From Telopea speciosissima (Eukaryota; Streptophyta; Magnoliopsida; Proteales; Proteaceae), in the NCBI RefSeq assembly GCF_018873765.1, contig NC_057925.1:78927-142926 (forward strand): a stretch of DNA of 64,000 bases, given 5' to 3'. Position numbers and translations under genes: made by a program. This document shows, piece after piece, positions 48,401-58,249 of the stretch. The stretch's first letter is position 1, and every line of letters starts with the position of its first letter. The notes below the pieces were generated by a model. The model ran no database searches. It saw nothing but the letters and a program-made list of their open reading frames with translations, and was not told where the DNA came from.

Positions 48401-49400
48401 CCTCCCCAATTTCTTTCAATTTTGATTCGAGGTTATGGGATTCCAAATGAATTTCAAGAAAATGATTTGGGTAGAATGTAGGGTTTAACGTGATCTCGAC
48501 ATCATGCCGTGAAAACCAATGAGGCTATGACTTGTATCGGGATTTTAAATTCCGATCTATCGGCATAGTTCTCATGTTGGTCCCCTACCCCGTTTCGGAT
48601 CACTTGAGACCCTACTTAGGTGTCGCCTGGGTCATGGGTGCCTAAGCATTGGCCCCGTGACCAATCATTGATTTAGAGCGTGTGAGGGAGTGATCGCCCA
48701 CTAGTGGCTTGAGTTGAGACACGTTTGATTTTTGGGGTTCCCTTGGGGCATAGATGCATGATCTTTAAGACAAGAGTTGGGCTAGCCCGTCATCTAGCCC
48801 GTGGAGGTTCTAAAAATCCTCATGATATGATTAGTTAGATTATCTTGCCCCACACTCGGTGTTCCATGCTCGTTGTTCTGTATTTCATATTCCATGCTTT
48901 ATATATTTTTGTATAATGTTTTGGTAGCTTAATCATTTTGTCAAATTATCTGATTACACCTTAGTCTAGGATGATTAAGAATTTGGTTTAGGATGCAATT
49001 TTGTGTACATAGATGCCTAGTTTTTAGGATGACCTAGATTTAGAATGACTAGCTTTAGGGATTGCAAATTGGCTTATGTAAACATGTGGTCAAAAGAAGG
49101 ATGACCGGCCTCAGCCGGGCGGACTGGGTGCCTAACACCTTCCCAGTCCGTAACCTGACACTTACCCGATGATCTAGGTAGACCCCGACCTTATCCATGA
49201 GTTAGTGATCTCTCCCCATTCAGTGGAGAACATCTATGGGTCATAGACCCTTTCTAGGTGGCGGTTTCCTACTGACCCGTTTACCCTCTTAGGAGGAATT
49301 AGGGTCCTCGATTTAGGTTTCACCGGCGAGATCCGGTTCGAATTTGTGAGGAACCACCCCTTGTCTGGAGAATTTGGATTTTTCAGAATCCATGGTTCTT
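45497..49400. mobile_element. Probable 3.9-kb solo LTR
   Basis: It begins TGTAGACACCTAATTTTTGT and is flanked by ACAAC (45,492-45,496 and 49,401-49,405; six bases match if the preceding T is counted). Flanking sequence on both sides fits one interrupted unit. If the end is taken as CTTACA at 49,403 the termini become TG...CA, but the duplication is then imperfect (ACAAC versus ACAGC). No supported ORF is present. It contains a G run (45,931-45,944), purine-rich tracts and a promoter-like region around 46,500-46,970. Confidence 0.6.
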
Positions 49401-49860
49401 ACAACAGCAGCACTGTTTGATCCAACTGGTTGATCCAATCAACCAGTAGGGATGGACCAGTAGGTAAATCCCTGTTGTTTTTGCACTTGGGTCCCACAGA
49501 GGCCTGTGCTATGCCTAGGGCATTGTTCTTGTATAGTTTGTGGTCATCAAACATTGTTTAAACATTTACAAATAAGTTCAAACCTATTTTAATTATGTAG
49601 GGGTTGTACCTTAGGTTGTACATCATCTGATGCACAGAATAGCTACATAGGTCTGGTGGTTACCTCTTTACCGGTAGGCACGACATCATCGGAGTTTTCC
49701 CTTCAAAAATGACCATCGGGTCAGTGTACCACAAGTTGCTAGTGGGTAAGACCCTGGATCCATCGGGTTCCGGACCTACATTCGGAGCTCAGGTCAGGGT
49801 TCGGGTACAGATGTAACTGGAAGTGGTGCGCTTCAATCTCTTGACAAAGCTTGTTTTGTT
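49401..49860 (-). repeat. Antisense LTR-like segment, second part
   Basis: Continues the style of 43,085-45,496, with ACTGGTTGATCCAATCAACCAGT and GGGATGGACCAGTAGG near 49,418-49,462 echoing the palindromic words there. The right boundary is not defined. No coding signal was found. Confidence 0.4.
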
Positions 49861-50374
49861 TTGCAAAAAGTGATATCATTTTGTTATTACTATATATTTT
49901 AAGGGAAAAAGATCTCTACTTGATGGTGTTTCCTACGCCCTCTCATAAGGGACCCTCAAATACAATAAATCAAGTTAATATTTTTTAGATAAGTGGCATA
50001 GCAATGACAACACTCGTAATTTTAGGTTATATTAGGTTTGGTGGTAATTGGATTCAATTGATTATTTTGGTACATTAATATGGTAATGACATTATTTTTT
50101 AATTATTGGTTAAAGTGCCTTGTACTTTAAAATTTAAGGTTTGGCAACTGACAAACTCAAGGTAACCAAACAGTTTTCCAGATAGAATTAGGATGAATCC
50201 AACTGACAGACTCAGGGTGACCAAACAATTTTTCAAGGAGATTCACGTCACAGAATGATAATAACCAAACAGTTTATTTTGTCGAAATACGAATCCACAG
50301 AAAGTCCATCTAGAGATTACCATCCAAAATCAATACATACTCCCACAGATTTACGCAACTAAACACGGTGTAAG
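49861..50374. mobile_element. Right arm of a DNA-type element with ~55-bp subrepeats
   Basis: Ends at GATTTACGCAACTAAACAC (50,349-50,367), the inverted counterpart of 22,079-22,098. Before it, AACCAAACAG/GACCAAACAA units recur near 50,163, 50,218 and 50,262, each next to a GACAGACTCAGGG-like or related word. No ORF was found. It is proposed to be the right end of the insertion that splits the LINE. The first ~250 bp are plain AT-rich sequence. Confidence 0.5.
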
Positions 50375-50720
50375 GGGATCAATTTGGAAAACAACCCTCT
50401 TGATCTCCTCTATAGAGAAAGGGGGGGGAGCATAGGGAAACATTGCTCTAGAATTATACGGGTTGTGAAGACATACAGAATGCTAGTCGGGTGGGAGGTC
50501 ATGAAAATGGGTCTGAAAAAAATCCAGGATATGGGGGAAAAGGCCTGAGTCCTCATCAAGGAAATTTCCTTATTGGTCACATAGTTTAGAAATAAGGTTG
50601 ACATGCCTTCAACAGGCAGTTGTTGTATAGAATATAGATTACGGTCAGCTTCCTGAAGCCACTTAATACGCGACTGTTGTGCCTGTAGATTACTAGGAGA
50701 AGAGTGAGAGCAACCAAGAA
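50375..50720 (-). mobile_element. LINE (L1-type) segment upstream of RT, minus strand
   Basis: Minus-strand translation reads QSRIKWLQEADRNLYSIQ, then LFLNYVTNKEISL and SWIFFRPIF, which is the conserved linker between endonuclease and RT in plant L1 elements (S..+W+..GD.N..+FH...). It ends in FSKLIPL, or FQID in another frame. It stops exactly where the LINE piece at 22,084 would continue. Confidence 0.7.
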
Positions 50721-51363
50721 GGGGTTGCCCGAGGCAAAAGTCCTAGAGCAAAAGGAGAGCCATTACTTGCCACCATAATGGGAGCCACCTAAACATGTCA
50801 AAAACAAAAGCTTAGATGTAATATATATAAAGAGAGGGGCATTCGATTAGCCAATTGAACCGTCCAGTGTTGATTACCTAGGGAAGTGTTTGGTTGCGTA
50901 AACCAAGTGATGGTTGCATTGATATTAGTGAGGAATCAATTGGTGGTGCACCGGTACATCCGTTGTCCTGACAGATTAACTGTTTGGTTATCCTGAGTCT
51001 GTTAGTTGAATCTTCTTGAAAAATTGTTTGGTTACCCTAAGTCTGTCTGTTGGATTCAACTTGAATCTATATGAAAAACCGTTTGGTTTCCCTGAGTCTG
51101 TCAATTGGATTCAGCTTGAATTTGTTTGAAAAACTGCTTGGTTTAGATAGATCCTATCAACACATTGGCTACTATATGGCTAGAATATGAAACAATTATG
51201 AAAAAATTTGAATGCAACTAAAGTTTAAACTTGAATTAAAATGACAGTTAATAGAGTTCATATCCAATAAGTGTCCTTGTCATCCATTACATGAATAAAA
51301 TATAATTAAAAAAGTTGCTATAATATAAGGAATAGTCCCAGTATTCTATAGTTAAAGGAGTTT
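50721..51363. repeat. Arm of a GTTTGGTT-type DNA element with tandem subrepeats
   Basis: From GGAAGTGTTTGGTTGCGTAAA (50,883) the sequence holds spaced copies of GTTTGGTTNYCCTGAGTCTGT at about 50,981, 51,025 and 51,081, and a degraded GCTTGGTTT at 51,136, with periods of 44-56 bp. This mirrors the inverted array at 50,163-50,262. The matching opposite end was not identified with certainty. The rest is AT-rich and non-coding. Confidence 0.5.
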
Positions 51364-51443
51364 GGGCCTTGGTGGGTTCGAACCACCATACCCTTGGAAC
51401 ATGCTCATGTTCCAAGTGCTCTACCAATTTGAGCTAAAGACCC
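51364..51443 (-). tRNA. tRNA-like gene with an extended anticodon arm
   Basis: Eighty bases on the minus strand form a 7-bp acceptor stem (GGGTCTT with AAGGCCC, one G-T pair), a D arm with GCTC/GAGC, a T arm GGTGG-TTCGAAC-CCACC, and intact A-box (TAGCTCAAATTGG) and B-box (GGTTCGAAC) promoters. The anticodon arm is wrong for a normal tRNA. It is a 24-base near-perfect hairpin (CTTGGAACATG pairs with CATGTTCCAAG) instead of 17 bases, so no anticodon can be assigned. No clear TTTT terminator follows. It may be a pseudo-tRNA, a tRNA-derived small RNA or SINE-type sequence. Confidence 0.5.
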
Positions 51444-51979
51444 ATCAAATAGAGGTTGGAATTTACAAAAACATGAAACCATCAAGCTTTATTGTGGGTG
51501 AGGTGTAAAGAAGCCATCAAGGCTTGGAAATCTGAAAGTGACAACAATTTCAATATTTCTGTTTCACAAACATTCTCCCCTTGACTTCCTCAAATGGATC
51601 CTATCACAATCGATTCCTTCTCATAGATCCTCCCACATATCACCAAAGATCCAGAAATAGGAAGAATCCTAGAACAAAACTAAATATATTTTCTAACACT
51701 CTACCCCTCCAGTACCTAACAAGTTCCCTATTTTTATGCAATCCAGACTCCATTTTGAACTATGGAGAGGAACAAACTTACACATTTCTCCACAAAGAAA
51801 AGGTAAATTTTGAAGGTTTTGAGAAGATACAGTAGCTTTAAAGTCAAACCCAAGAAGCCTTAGAAACAAACACCCAACAAAATTGCTTGGAGAACCACTC
51901 CCAACCTACAAAAAAATTACCTTAACAAAAATGATTGGTCTTAGTTTTGTTTTCTGATAGAAAAAAAAAATCTAAAAAT
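51444..51979. other. Non-coding flank between tRNA-like locus and Copia element
   Basis: AT-rich. Short frames give no recognisable product on either strand. If the minus-strand exons at 56,770-58,020 belong to one gene, this could be intronic. Confidence 0.35.
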
Positions 51980-52236
51980 TAAAGAGAGCAAGAGAGAAAG
52001 CTGTTGAAAATGGTAATGAATCAGTGATTGATTCGTTACCAGTGTCTTGTATTTATATATTATTTTTACAGAGTTTGTTACAACAGCTGTACATAAAGAC
52101 AAATTGTAACAATAAAAGGAATCTCAAAGTGAGGAATAATATCTGGGTGTGACATGGCGTTTAGGTTGAATGGTTCATCCTTGTATGACTGATATTGTGC
52201 TGACTTGGCTGTGATGTGGCATGACTGTGCTTATCA
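51980..52236 (-). repeat. 3' LTR of the Copia element
   Basis: Begins TGATAAGCAC and ends CTCTTTA on the minus strand. Transcription from the paired 5' LTR would run right to left. Confidence 0.93.
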
Positions 52237-55200
52237 TCCCCCTGCAAACTGATGGGTGGTAGCCAAAGAAGTTTGGATCGGTGAAAATTGAAGACAGCAG
52301 AGGATGACCCTTTGGTGAATATATCAGCAATTTGAGAGGGAGAGTGCACAAATTGCACCTTCAAAGTGTTGTTGAGAACCAAATCCCGGACAAAGTGATA
52401 GTCCATCTCTATGTGTTTGGTTCTTGCATGTAGAACAGGATTTGCTGCCATGTGGGTTGCGGAAATGTTATCACAGTGAAGGAGAAGAGGGTGTTTGAGT
52501 GAGACTTTGAGGTCGGATAGTAGATAGGAAAGCCATAGCATTTCAGATGTAGTGATGGCAAGAGCCTTGTACTCTGCTTCGGAGCTGCTTCTAGAGACTA
52601 TAGGTTGCTTTTTGGAGCACCAAGACACCAATGTGTTGCCAAGAAAAACACAAAAACTAGTGGTAGACCACCGTGTATCTGGGTAGCCAGCCCAATCAGC
52701 ATCCGTGTATGCTTGAAGATGAGTAATAGGGCCTGGCCTGATGACAATACCAGCTCCAAGTGTGTGTTTGAGATACCTTAAAATCCTCTTAACAGCAAGG
52801 AGATGTTCTGTAGTAGGTGAGTGCATGAATTGGCACACCTGATTTACTGCATAACAGAGGTCCGGACGGGTGATGGTTAAGTATTGCAATGCACCAACAA
52901 TTTGCCTATACTTATGGGGATCTGGCAGAGATTCTCCTGCAGAGAAAGATAATTTGGAGCCAACAGTCACGGGTGTGGTACATGGCTTGCAGCCAGTCAT
53001 TCCAATCCTGTGAAGCAAGTCAAGGCTGTATTTCTTTTGGGTAAGAAGAAGTCCAGTATGATTCTTGGTGGCTTCAATACCTAAGAAATAGTGCAAGTCC
53101 CCAAGGTCACTCATAGCAAAGGCAGTGCTAAGTTGTTGAATGAACTTATGAGGATGAGAAGAGTTATCACCTATGAGGATGATATCATCCACGTAAAGTA
53201 GAAGAACAAGGATGCCAAGATCAGAATGGTGAACAAACATAGAACTGTCAGCCGAGCTTTGTACAAAACCAGATTGAAGAAGAAATGAGCTAAATTCATG
53301 AAACCAGGCTCGGGGAGCTTGTCGTAGGCCATAGATGGCCTTGTTTAGCTTGCAAACATGAGTGGGGAAGTTGGGATCAGCAAAACCAGGGGCCTGTTCC
53401 ATGTAAACCTCTTCATGAAGAGTGCCGTGGAGGAATGCATTTTTGACATCAAGTTGCTGGATGGACCATTTATTGGTGATAGCAAGAGTAAGAACTATCC
53501 GTATAGTGGCTGCCTTGACCACTGGGCTGAATATATCAATAAAGTCCACCCCAGGTTTTTAAAGGTATCCTTTGGCAACCAAATGTGCTTTAAAACGCTG
53601 GATTGAGCCATCATTGTGGGTCTTAATGCGATAGACCCATTTGCAGCTTATAATGTTGGAAGCACAAGTAGCAGGGACAAGGGACCAAGTATTATTGGAT
53701 ATGAGGGCCTGAAACTCATCCTCCATAGTAGAGACCCATCGTGGGTCTTTGGCAGCCTGCTTGTATGTAGTTGGTTCAGGGAGAGATGGGGAAATGGAGG
53801 TAAGAAAGGCATGAGGAATAGGGTGCTTTGTAGTAAGAAGAGAAATAGGGGTTTTTGCTATACGGGCGCCATTTTGACTCCTTGTTACCATGTGATGTCT
53901 CGGTGGTGGTGGGGGTGGTGAAGGCAGTGGTGAGGATGAAGATGAAGAGGGAAGAAGTTGGGTGTGAGGTTGGGGTGAAGGAGATGGTGATGGTGGTGGT
54001 GGTGGTGGTGGTTGGGGTGGTGGTTCAGGTGTAGCCCGTGGGGGTATTGGAGATGGTAAGGAAATGAAAGGAAGAGAGACTGTGCGTGATGGTGATGGAG
54101 GAGAGGTTGAGGATTGGAGTGTGGCAAAGGGGAAATGGGTCTCATTGAACACAACATGTTGAGAGATGTAAACTTTGCCACTTATAGGATCAAGACACCT
54201 ATATCCACTGTGGACAGGACTATACCCCAGAAGAACACAGGCTTTTGACTTGGGAGAGAGTTTGTCATGCCGATAGGGTCTTAGACAGGGGAAGCACTGA
54301 CAGCCGAATACCCTGAGGTGAGAGTAGGTGGGAGGCTTATTAAAGAGGAGCTCATAGGGTGACTTTCCTTGGAGGACAGGAGTAGGTAACCTATTAATAA
54401 GATAGATTGCTGTATTAAAAGCCTCCAACCAGTAGGCCTTGGGCATTTGGGCTTGAAATAGTAAAGTAAGACCCATGTCAGTGATGTGTCTATGTTTCCT
54501 CTCTGAAATCCCATGCTGTTCAGGTGTGTGGGGGCAAGAAATTCGAGAGACAATACCACAATCATCCAAATAGTCCTTGAATGGACCCCTTGTTAATTCC
54601 AAAGCCCCATCACTTTGAAAACCTTTAATTTTGTTTGAAAACTGATTTCCTGCCATGGTATTAAAATGCTGAAAGCAGTGGGGTGCATTGGATTTGAGAT
54701 GAATAGGATAAAGCCAAGTGTATTTGGTGCATTGATCAACAAAAATGATATAGGAATGAAATCCACTAATTGAAACAGTTTGAGTTGGACCCCAAAGATC
54801 ATAGTGAATGATTTCTAATGGTAGAGTGGGGCTCCTTACAAGAGATTGAAAAGGCAATTTATGATGCTTACCAAGTAAACAAGGCTCACAAACAAATTTA
54901 ACAGATCTAGCAAAACTAAGAGACCTTTCACTTCGCAGATGCTGAAGAACCTTGGAGGATGGATGACCTAACCGTTGGTGCCAGAGAAGGTGAGAGGGAC
55001 TGGTACTGACAAGTGCTTTGAAGGTGTGAGGAGAAGCATGCTTAGTAGTTGGCAAGCGATACAAACCATCCTTAAGCATTCCCTTGAGAAGAATTTGGCC
55101 TGTGGTGAGATCCTTAACACAAAAACCCCGAGAGTAAAACACAACACAACAATGATTATCATTAGTAAATTTAGAAATAGAGAGAAGATTGCGGGAAAGC

Positions 55201-55391
55201 TGGAGACCAACGAGAACATTGTTCAAAGAGAAATTAGAAGAAGTACTGGATAAAGAAGAAGAACATGATTGACTAATGGTTAAGGCCTTACCATCCCCAA
55301 CAATAACCTGTTCAAAACCATTGTAGTCAGCAGACTGCTGAAGCAGAGTAGGATCAAACGTCATGTGAGTAGTGGATCCTGAGTCAACCAC
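52161..55391 (-). pseudogene. Copia pol: protease, integrase, RT, RNase H with one internal stop
   Basis: One frame runs 55,391-52,161, broken by a single TAA at about 53,559. Order: protease DSGSTTHMTF; GAG-pre-integrase HLLWHQRLGHPSSKVLQHLR; integrase CEPCLLGKHHKLPF, HYDLWGPTQTVS, GFQSDGALELTRGPFKDYL and PEQHGISERKHRHITDMG; a Pro-rich hinge; RT WVSTMEDEFQALISNNTW, CKWVYRIKTHNDGSIQRFKA, then after the stop QQLDVKNAFLHGTLHEEVYM and LLLYVDDIILIGDN; RNase H YTDADWAGYPDTRWSTTSF, KKQPIVSRSSSEAEYKALA, RTKHIEMDYHFVRDLV. The integrase motif usually ending in Asp (HYDLWGP, FQSDGA) and Glu (ISERKH) is present. The stop replaces a conserved codon just after KAHLVAKGYL, so no full RT is made without readthrough. 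Confidence 0.93.
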
Positions 55392-56440
55392 CCAATCGGA
55401 GTCCTCACTTGATGAAGGAAAAGAGCCAGAGTGACTAGATGGCCCAGAATTGTGTAGACCGGCAAAGGGTGGGGGTGCTAAGAGCTATTGCGACTGGCAG
55501 CATACCAAAAATAGCACCTGCTAGCTGGGTGACCAACTTTCGCACAGATCTGGCATTTGAGAGTCCGCTGGGTAAAGGGGTTAGGTGGGGTAGAATAGGA
55601 CATGGTCCTCTAGGTGAAAGGGACATTAGGATTGTTACTGGATCTCTGAGAACCACGATTGGAATAAGTATTGGATCTCTGATAAGTAGGAGATCGGAAA
55701 GAGGATTGGGATGGTGATCGAGACTTAAAAGAAGGCTGATGAGAGGTCTATTTACCTCTGAAAGGACGAGAGTGGTTGGAATCGATTGAAAGCAGGGCAG
55801 TTTGAGATTGCAGGTCTGGTAGAGCTGCAGCAGAGGTCTGGCCATAACCTCATTGCAGACGTTGTTCATGGGTTAAGAGCTTAGCACGTAGCTCAGAGAA
55901 GGTAACAGGTGGAGAGGCATTCTCAATAGTTATGACAAAGCAGCAAGGGAGTCTGCAAGAGTCTTGATCCTGGTGAGGTATTCGGTTATGGTGGAAGTGC
56001 CTTTGACAATGGAGAGTAGGTCATTGTGCAGAAGGTTACGTCTAGCAGTCGATTGCTGATGAAACAAAGTGGCTAGAGAATCCCATACCTCTTTGGCAGT
56101 TTGTAAATCGAGAATATGGGAAGAGAGGGATTCATGGAGAGTAGCATTGATGCAAGCTCTAACAAGATGATCAGTTTTGCGCTAGGTCTGATATTCAGGG
56201 TTAGGTTTGAAGTGGTAATAACAGAACCAGAGGCCTCTGTTACAGAAGAGGTTATTGTTGCAGGTGGAGCTGAGAGGGATCCATCGATGTGATCAAGAAG
56301 CTCATAGCTGATAAAGATGGATTCAATTTGGTCCTTCCATAGGAGGTAGGTAATTAGGGCCATCGAGTTTAACAGAGATGAGGTTGCTAAGGCTGGTAAT
56401 AGGAAAGGGAGACAAGGAGGAAGCCATTAACGAAGAAGAA
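55392..56440 (-). pseudogene. Copia gag, frameshifted
   Basis: Minus-strand frames carry LLDHIDGSLSAPPAT (near 56,290), HLVRACINATLHESLSSHIL and AKEVWDSLATLFHQQSTARR (56,170-56,040), IKTLADSLA, and a CCHC knuckle CQICAKVGHPASRCYF (about 55,550-55,500). At least two frameshifts and stops separate these from each other and from the protease frame. Confidence 0.85.
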
Positions 56441-56479
56441 GGAGAAAAGAGTTTTAGAAGGTTCTGTGCTCTGATACCA

Positions 56480-56736
56480 TAAAGAGAGCAAGAGAGAAAG
56501 CTGTTGAAAATGGTAATGAATCAGTGATTGATTCGTTACCAGTGTCTTGAATTTATATATTACTTTTACAGAGTTTGTTACAACAGCTGTAGATAAAGAC
56601 AAATTGTAACAATAAAAGGAATCTCAAAGTGAGGAATAATATCTGGGTGTGACATGGCATCTAGGTTGAATGGTTCATCCTTGTATGATTGATATTGTGT
56701 TGACTTGGCTGTGATGTGGCATGACTGTGCTTATCA
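56480..56736 (-). repeat. 5' LTR of the Copia element
   Basis: Pairs with 51,980-52,236. It is followed on the minus strand directly by TGGTATCAGAGC with no spacer. Confidence 0.93.
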
Positions 56737-56769
56737 AAAATAAGTAAAGAAAGGGGAAGAAAGAAACAA

Positions 56770-57190
56770 AGAAAGAGAAAAATAGGAACCTCCTTCATAT
56801 GGGTTCTAGTATTGAACTTCAGAACTTGGGTTGAAGCAGGAACTTGCAATCTTGGAGGAGCCATTGGATTTTCAGATAAATTAGGGTCATTTGATTGTTT
56901 GAAAATGGGTGGTTGTGATCTTAGTGCACTATTAGTGAGCACCGCATTGTTCTCCTCAGCCACACCAAATTTAACATATTTGTCAGCTTCAAATTGCTTG
57001 AATGGCTTATAAACCTCAGGGGGTTTGGTAGTTGGAAACTCGTAGAGGAAATCAGAGAAGTCCTTTTCTAGAGAATTTTCAAGTGGGTATTGAATCTACG
57101 ATGCCATATCATCTTCTTGAGTTAAATTACTTGAATTTCCAAAAGACCCATTTCCCTTAAGCATCGATTGATCAGTCTTTTGAACTTGTT
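56770..57190 (-). pseudogene. Possible host exon, product unrecognised, one internal stop
   Basis: The minus-strand frame reads ESKQVQKTDQSMLKG, then SNLTQEDDMAS, a TAG, and a long open part with LEKDFSDFLYEFPTTKPPEV, YKPFKQFEADKYVKFGVAEE, SQPPIFKQSNDPNLSEN and APPRLQVPASTQVLKFNTRT, ending near GAG|GTTCCT, a possible donor at about 56,790. Composition is unlike the transposons around it and looks like a plant protein, but I do not recognise the family. The TAG may be a real nonsense mutation, a sequence error, or a sign that the exon begins after it. The Copia element sits immediately downstream. Confidence 0.35.
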
Positions 57191-57844
57191 TGGACTCATT
57201 AGCAATGAGACATGGTTTTTGATTTAACATAAACAAGAAAGACACACACACACACACAGTGCGTTGCCACTCACCCCATGGATTTCCTCTGCTGTCCCAC
57301 AGGGAGGAGATCACCTTCCATATTCCAATTGGAGACACAGAGATTCATGGGCTGACAGATAGTAGTTACTCTGGAACAAGAAAAACACTACAGGAGCCTA
57401 ATCATGACCTAAAAGAATTGTACCAAACTTTAAAACTAATAACAGTAAAAGGTCTTAGTGCCAAAACCTACATTTTAATAGACGAATAAGGATAAAAAGC
57501 AATAAAATGCAACTCTACAGAAGAATCAAAACTACCCTTTTCAAAATTCCTAAAAAGGAATTTGAAAGTTGCAGTGGGAGATAAAAGCAATGGACAGAAA
57601 CCCAACTTATCGGAACCACTTACAAAGAATTCCTCAGTTTTAGATTCTTCGAGTCACAGCCACAAAAAAAGCAACCCAAAAAGGTAAAATTAAGAAATAG
57701 AAGAAGGTTGCACATATCAGATGTACCATTAGAAGAAGGTTAAAATATCAGATGTAAATAATTCCACAAAGCAAATAATATAAAATATAATAAGACAAAT
57801 TAAGAAGCAAATAATACAAAAAATAATAAGACAATATGTCATAC

Positions 57845-58020
57845 CTGCGGTAATCCAAGATGAATCTTCCAGTGGAGATTTTCAATAAGAGAAGAATCGA
57901 GTCTAATTGAACTTTCTAAAACCTGAAATGGAAAAAACTTTGGTTAGCAACCAGAACCAAACACGTACAATCCAATTTTTTATTTATTTATAATAAAACC
58001 CTAACCTGCAATTTCCACAT
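57845..58020 (-). CDS. Possible 5' exons of an unrecognised gene
   Basis: On the minus strand, ATG at 58,020 begins MWKLQ and meets CAG|GTTAGG (exon 58,020-58,006). A 78-bp segment, 57,922-57,845, flanked by TTTCAG and CAG|GTATGA encodes VLESSIRLDSSLIENLHWKI plus six more residues, in the same phase. A further candidate exon starts after TTGTTCCAG at 57,370 (SNYYLSAHESLCLQLEYG), but its junction to 57,190-56,770 is not consistent in phase. This could be the start of one gene with the downstream exon or a fragment. The function is unknown. Confidence 0.3.
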
Positions 58021-58077
58021 TTATAACTCAAAACCTGCTAGGGTTAAACTCTAGGTATACAAAACCAAAGATAGAGA

Positions 58078-58192
58078 AGGCGAGAGGGAGAGAGAGAGCA
58101 AGAGCGATAGAGAGAGAGATACAGAGATGGAGAGAGATAACGAGAGCGACAAAGATAGAGACATAGAGAGATAATAAAAGAGATAGAGAGGG

Positions 58193-58246
<54 letters not shown>
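58078..58246. repeat. GA-rich microsatellite
   Basis: Interrupted GA/GATA repeats ending in a pure AG run of about 50 bases (58,197-58,246). It lies at the left border of a tandem duplication and upstream of the putative minus-strand exons. Confidence 0.95.

Positions 58247-58249
<3 letters not shown>

Larger units (their letters stand above)
51980..56736 (-). mobile_element. Structurally complete Copia retrotransposon, minus strand
   Basis: 4,757 bp with LTRs of 257 bp at 51,980-52,236 and 56,480-56,736, flanked by a perfect 5-bp duplication AAAAT (51,975-51,979 and 56,737-56,741). On the minus strand the tRNA-Met primer-binding site TGGTATCAGAGC (plus 56,468-56,479) abuts the 5' LTR, and a CAGGGGGA purine tract precedes the 3' LTR. 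By hand comparison the LTRs differ at about 7 of 257 positions, so this is a fairly recent insertion. gag and pol are nearly complete but carry frameshifts and a nonsense codon. Confidence 0.95.

Noticed and set aside
53885-54181. His/Pro-rich 98-codon minus-strand frame
   Set aside because: It is an alternate-frame reading of the proline-rich hinge of the Copia pol frame.
51980-56736. Copia element as currently autonomous
   Set aside because: A nonsense codon in pol and frameshifts in gag prevent a complete polyprotein.
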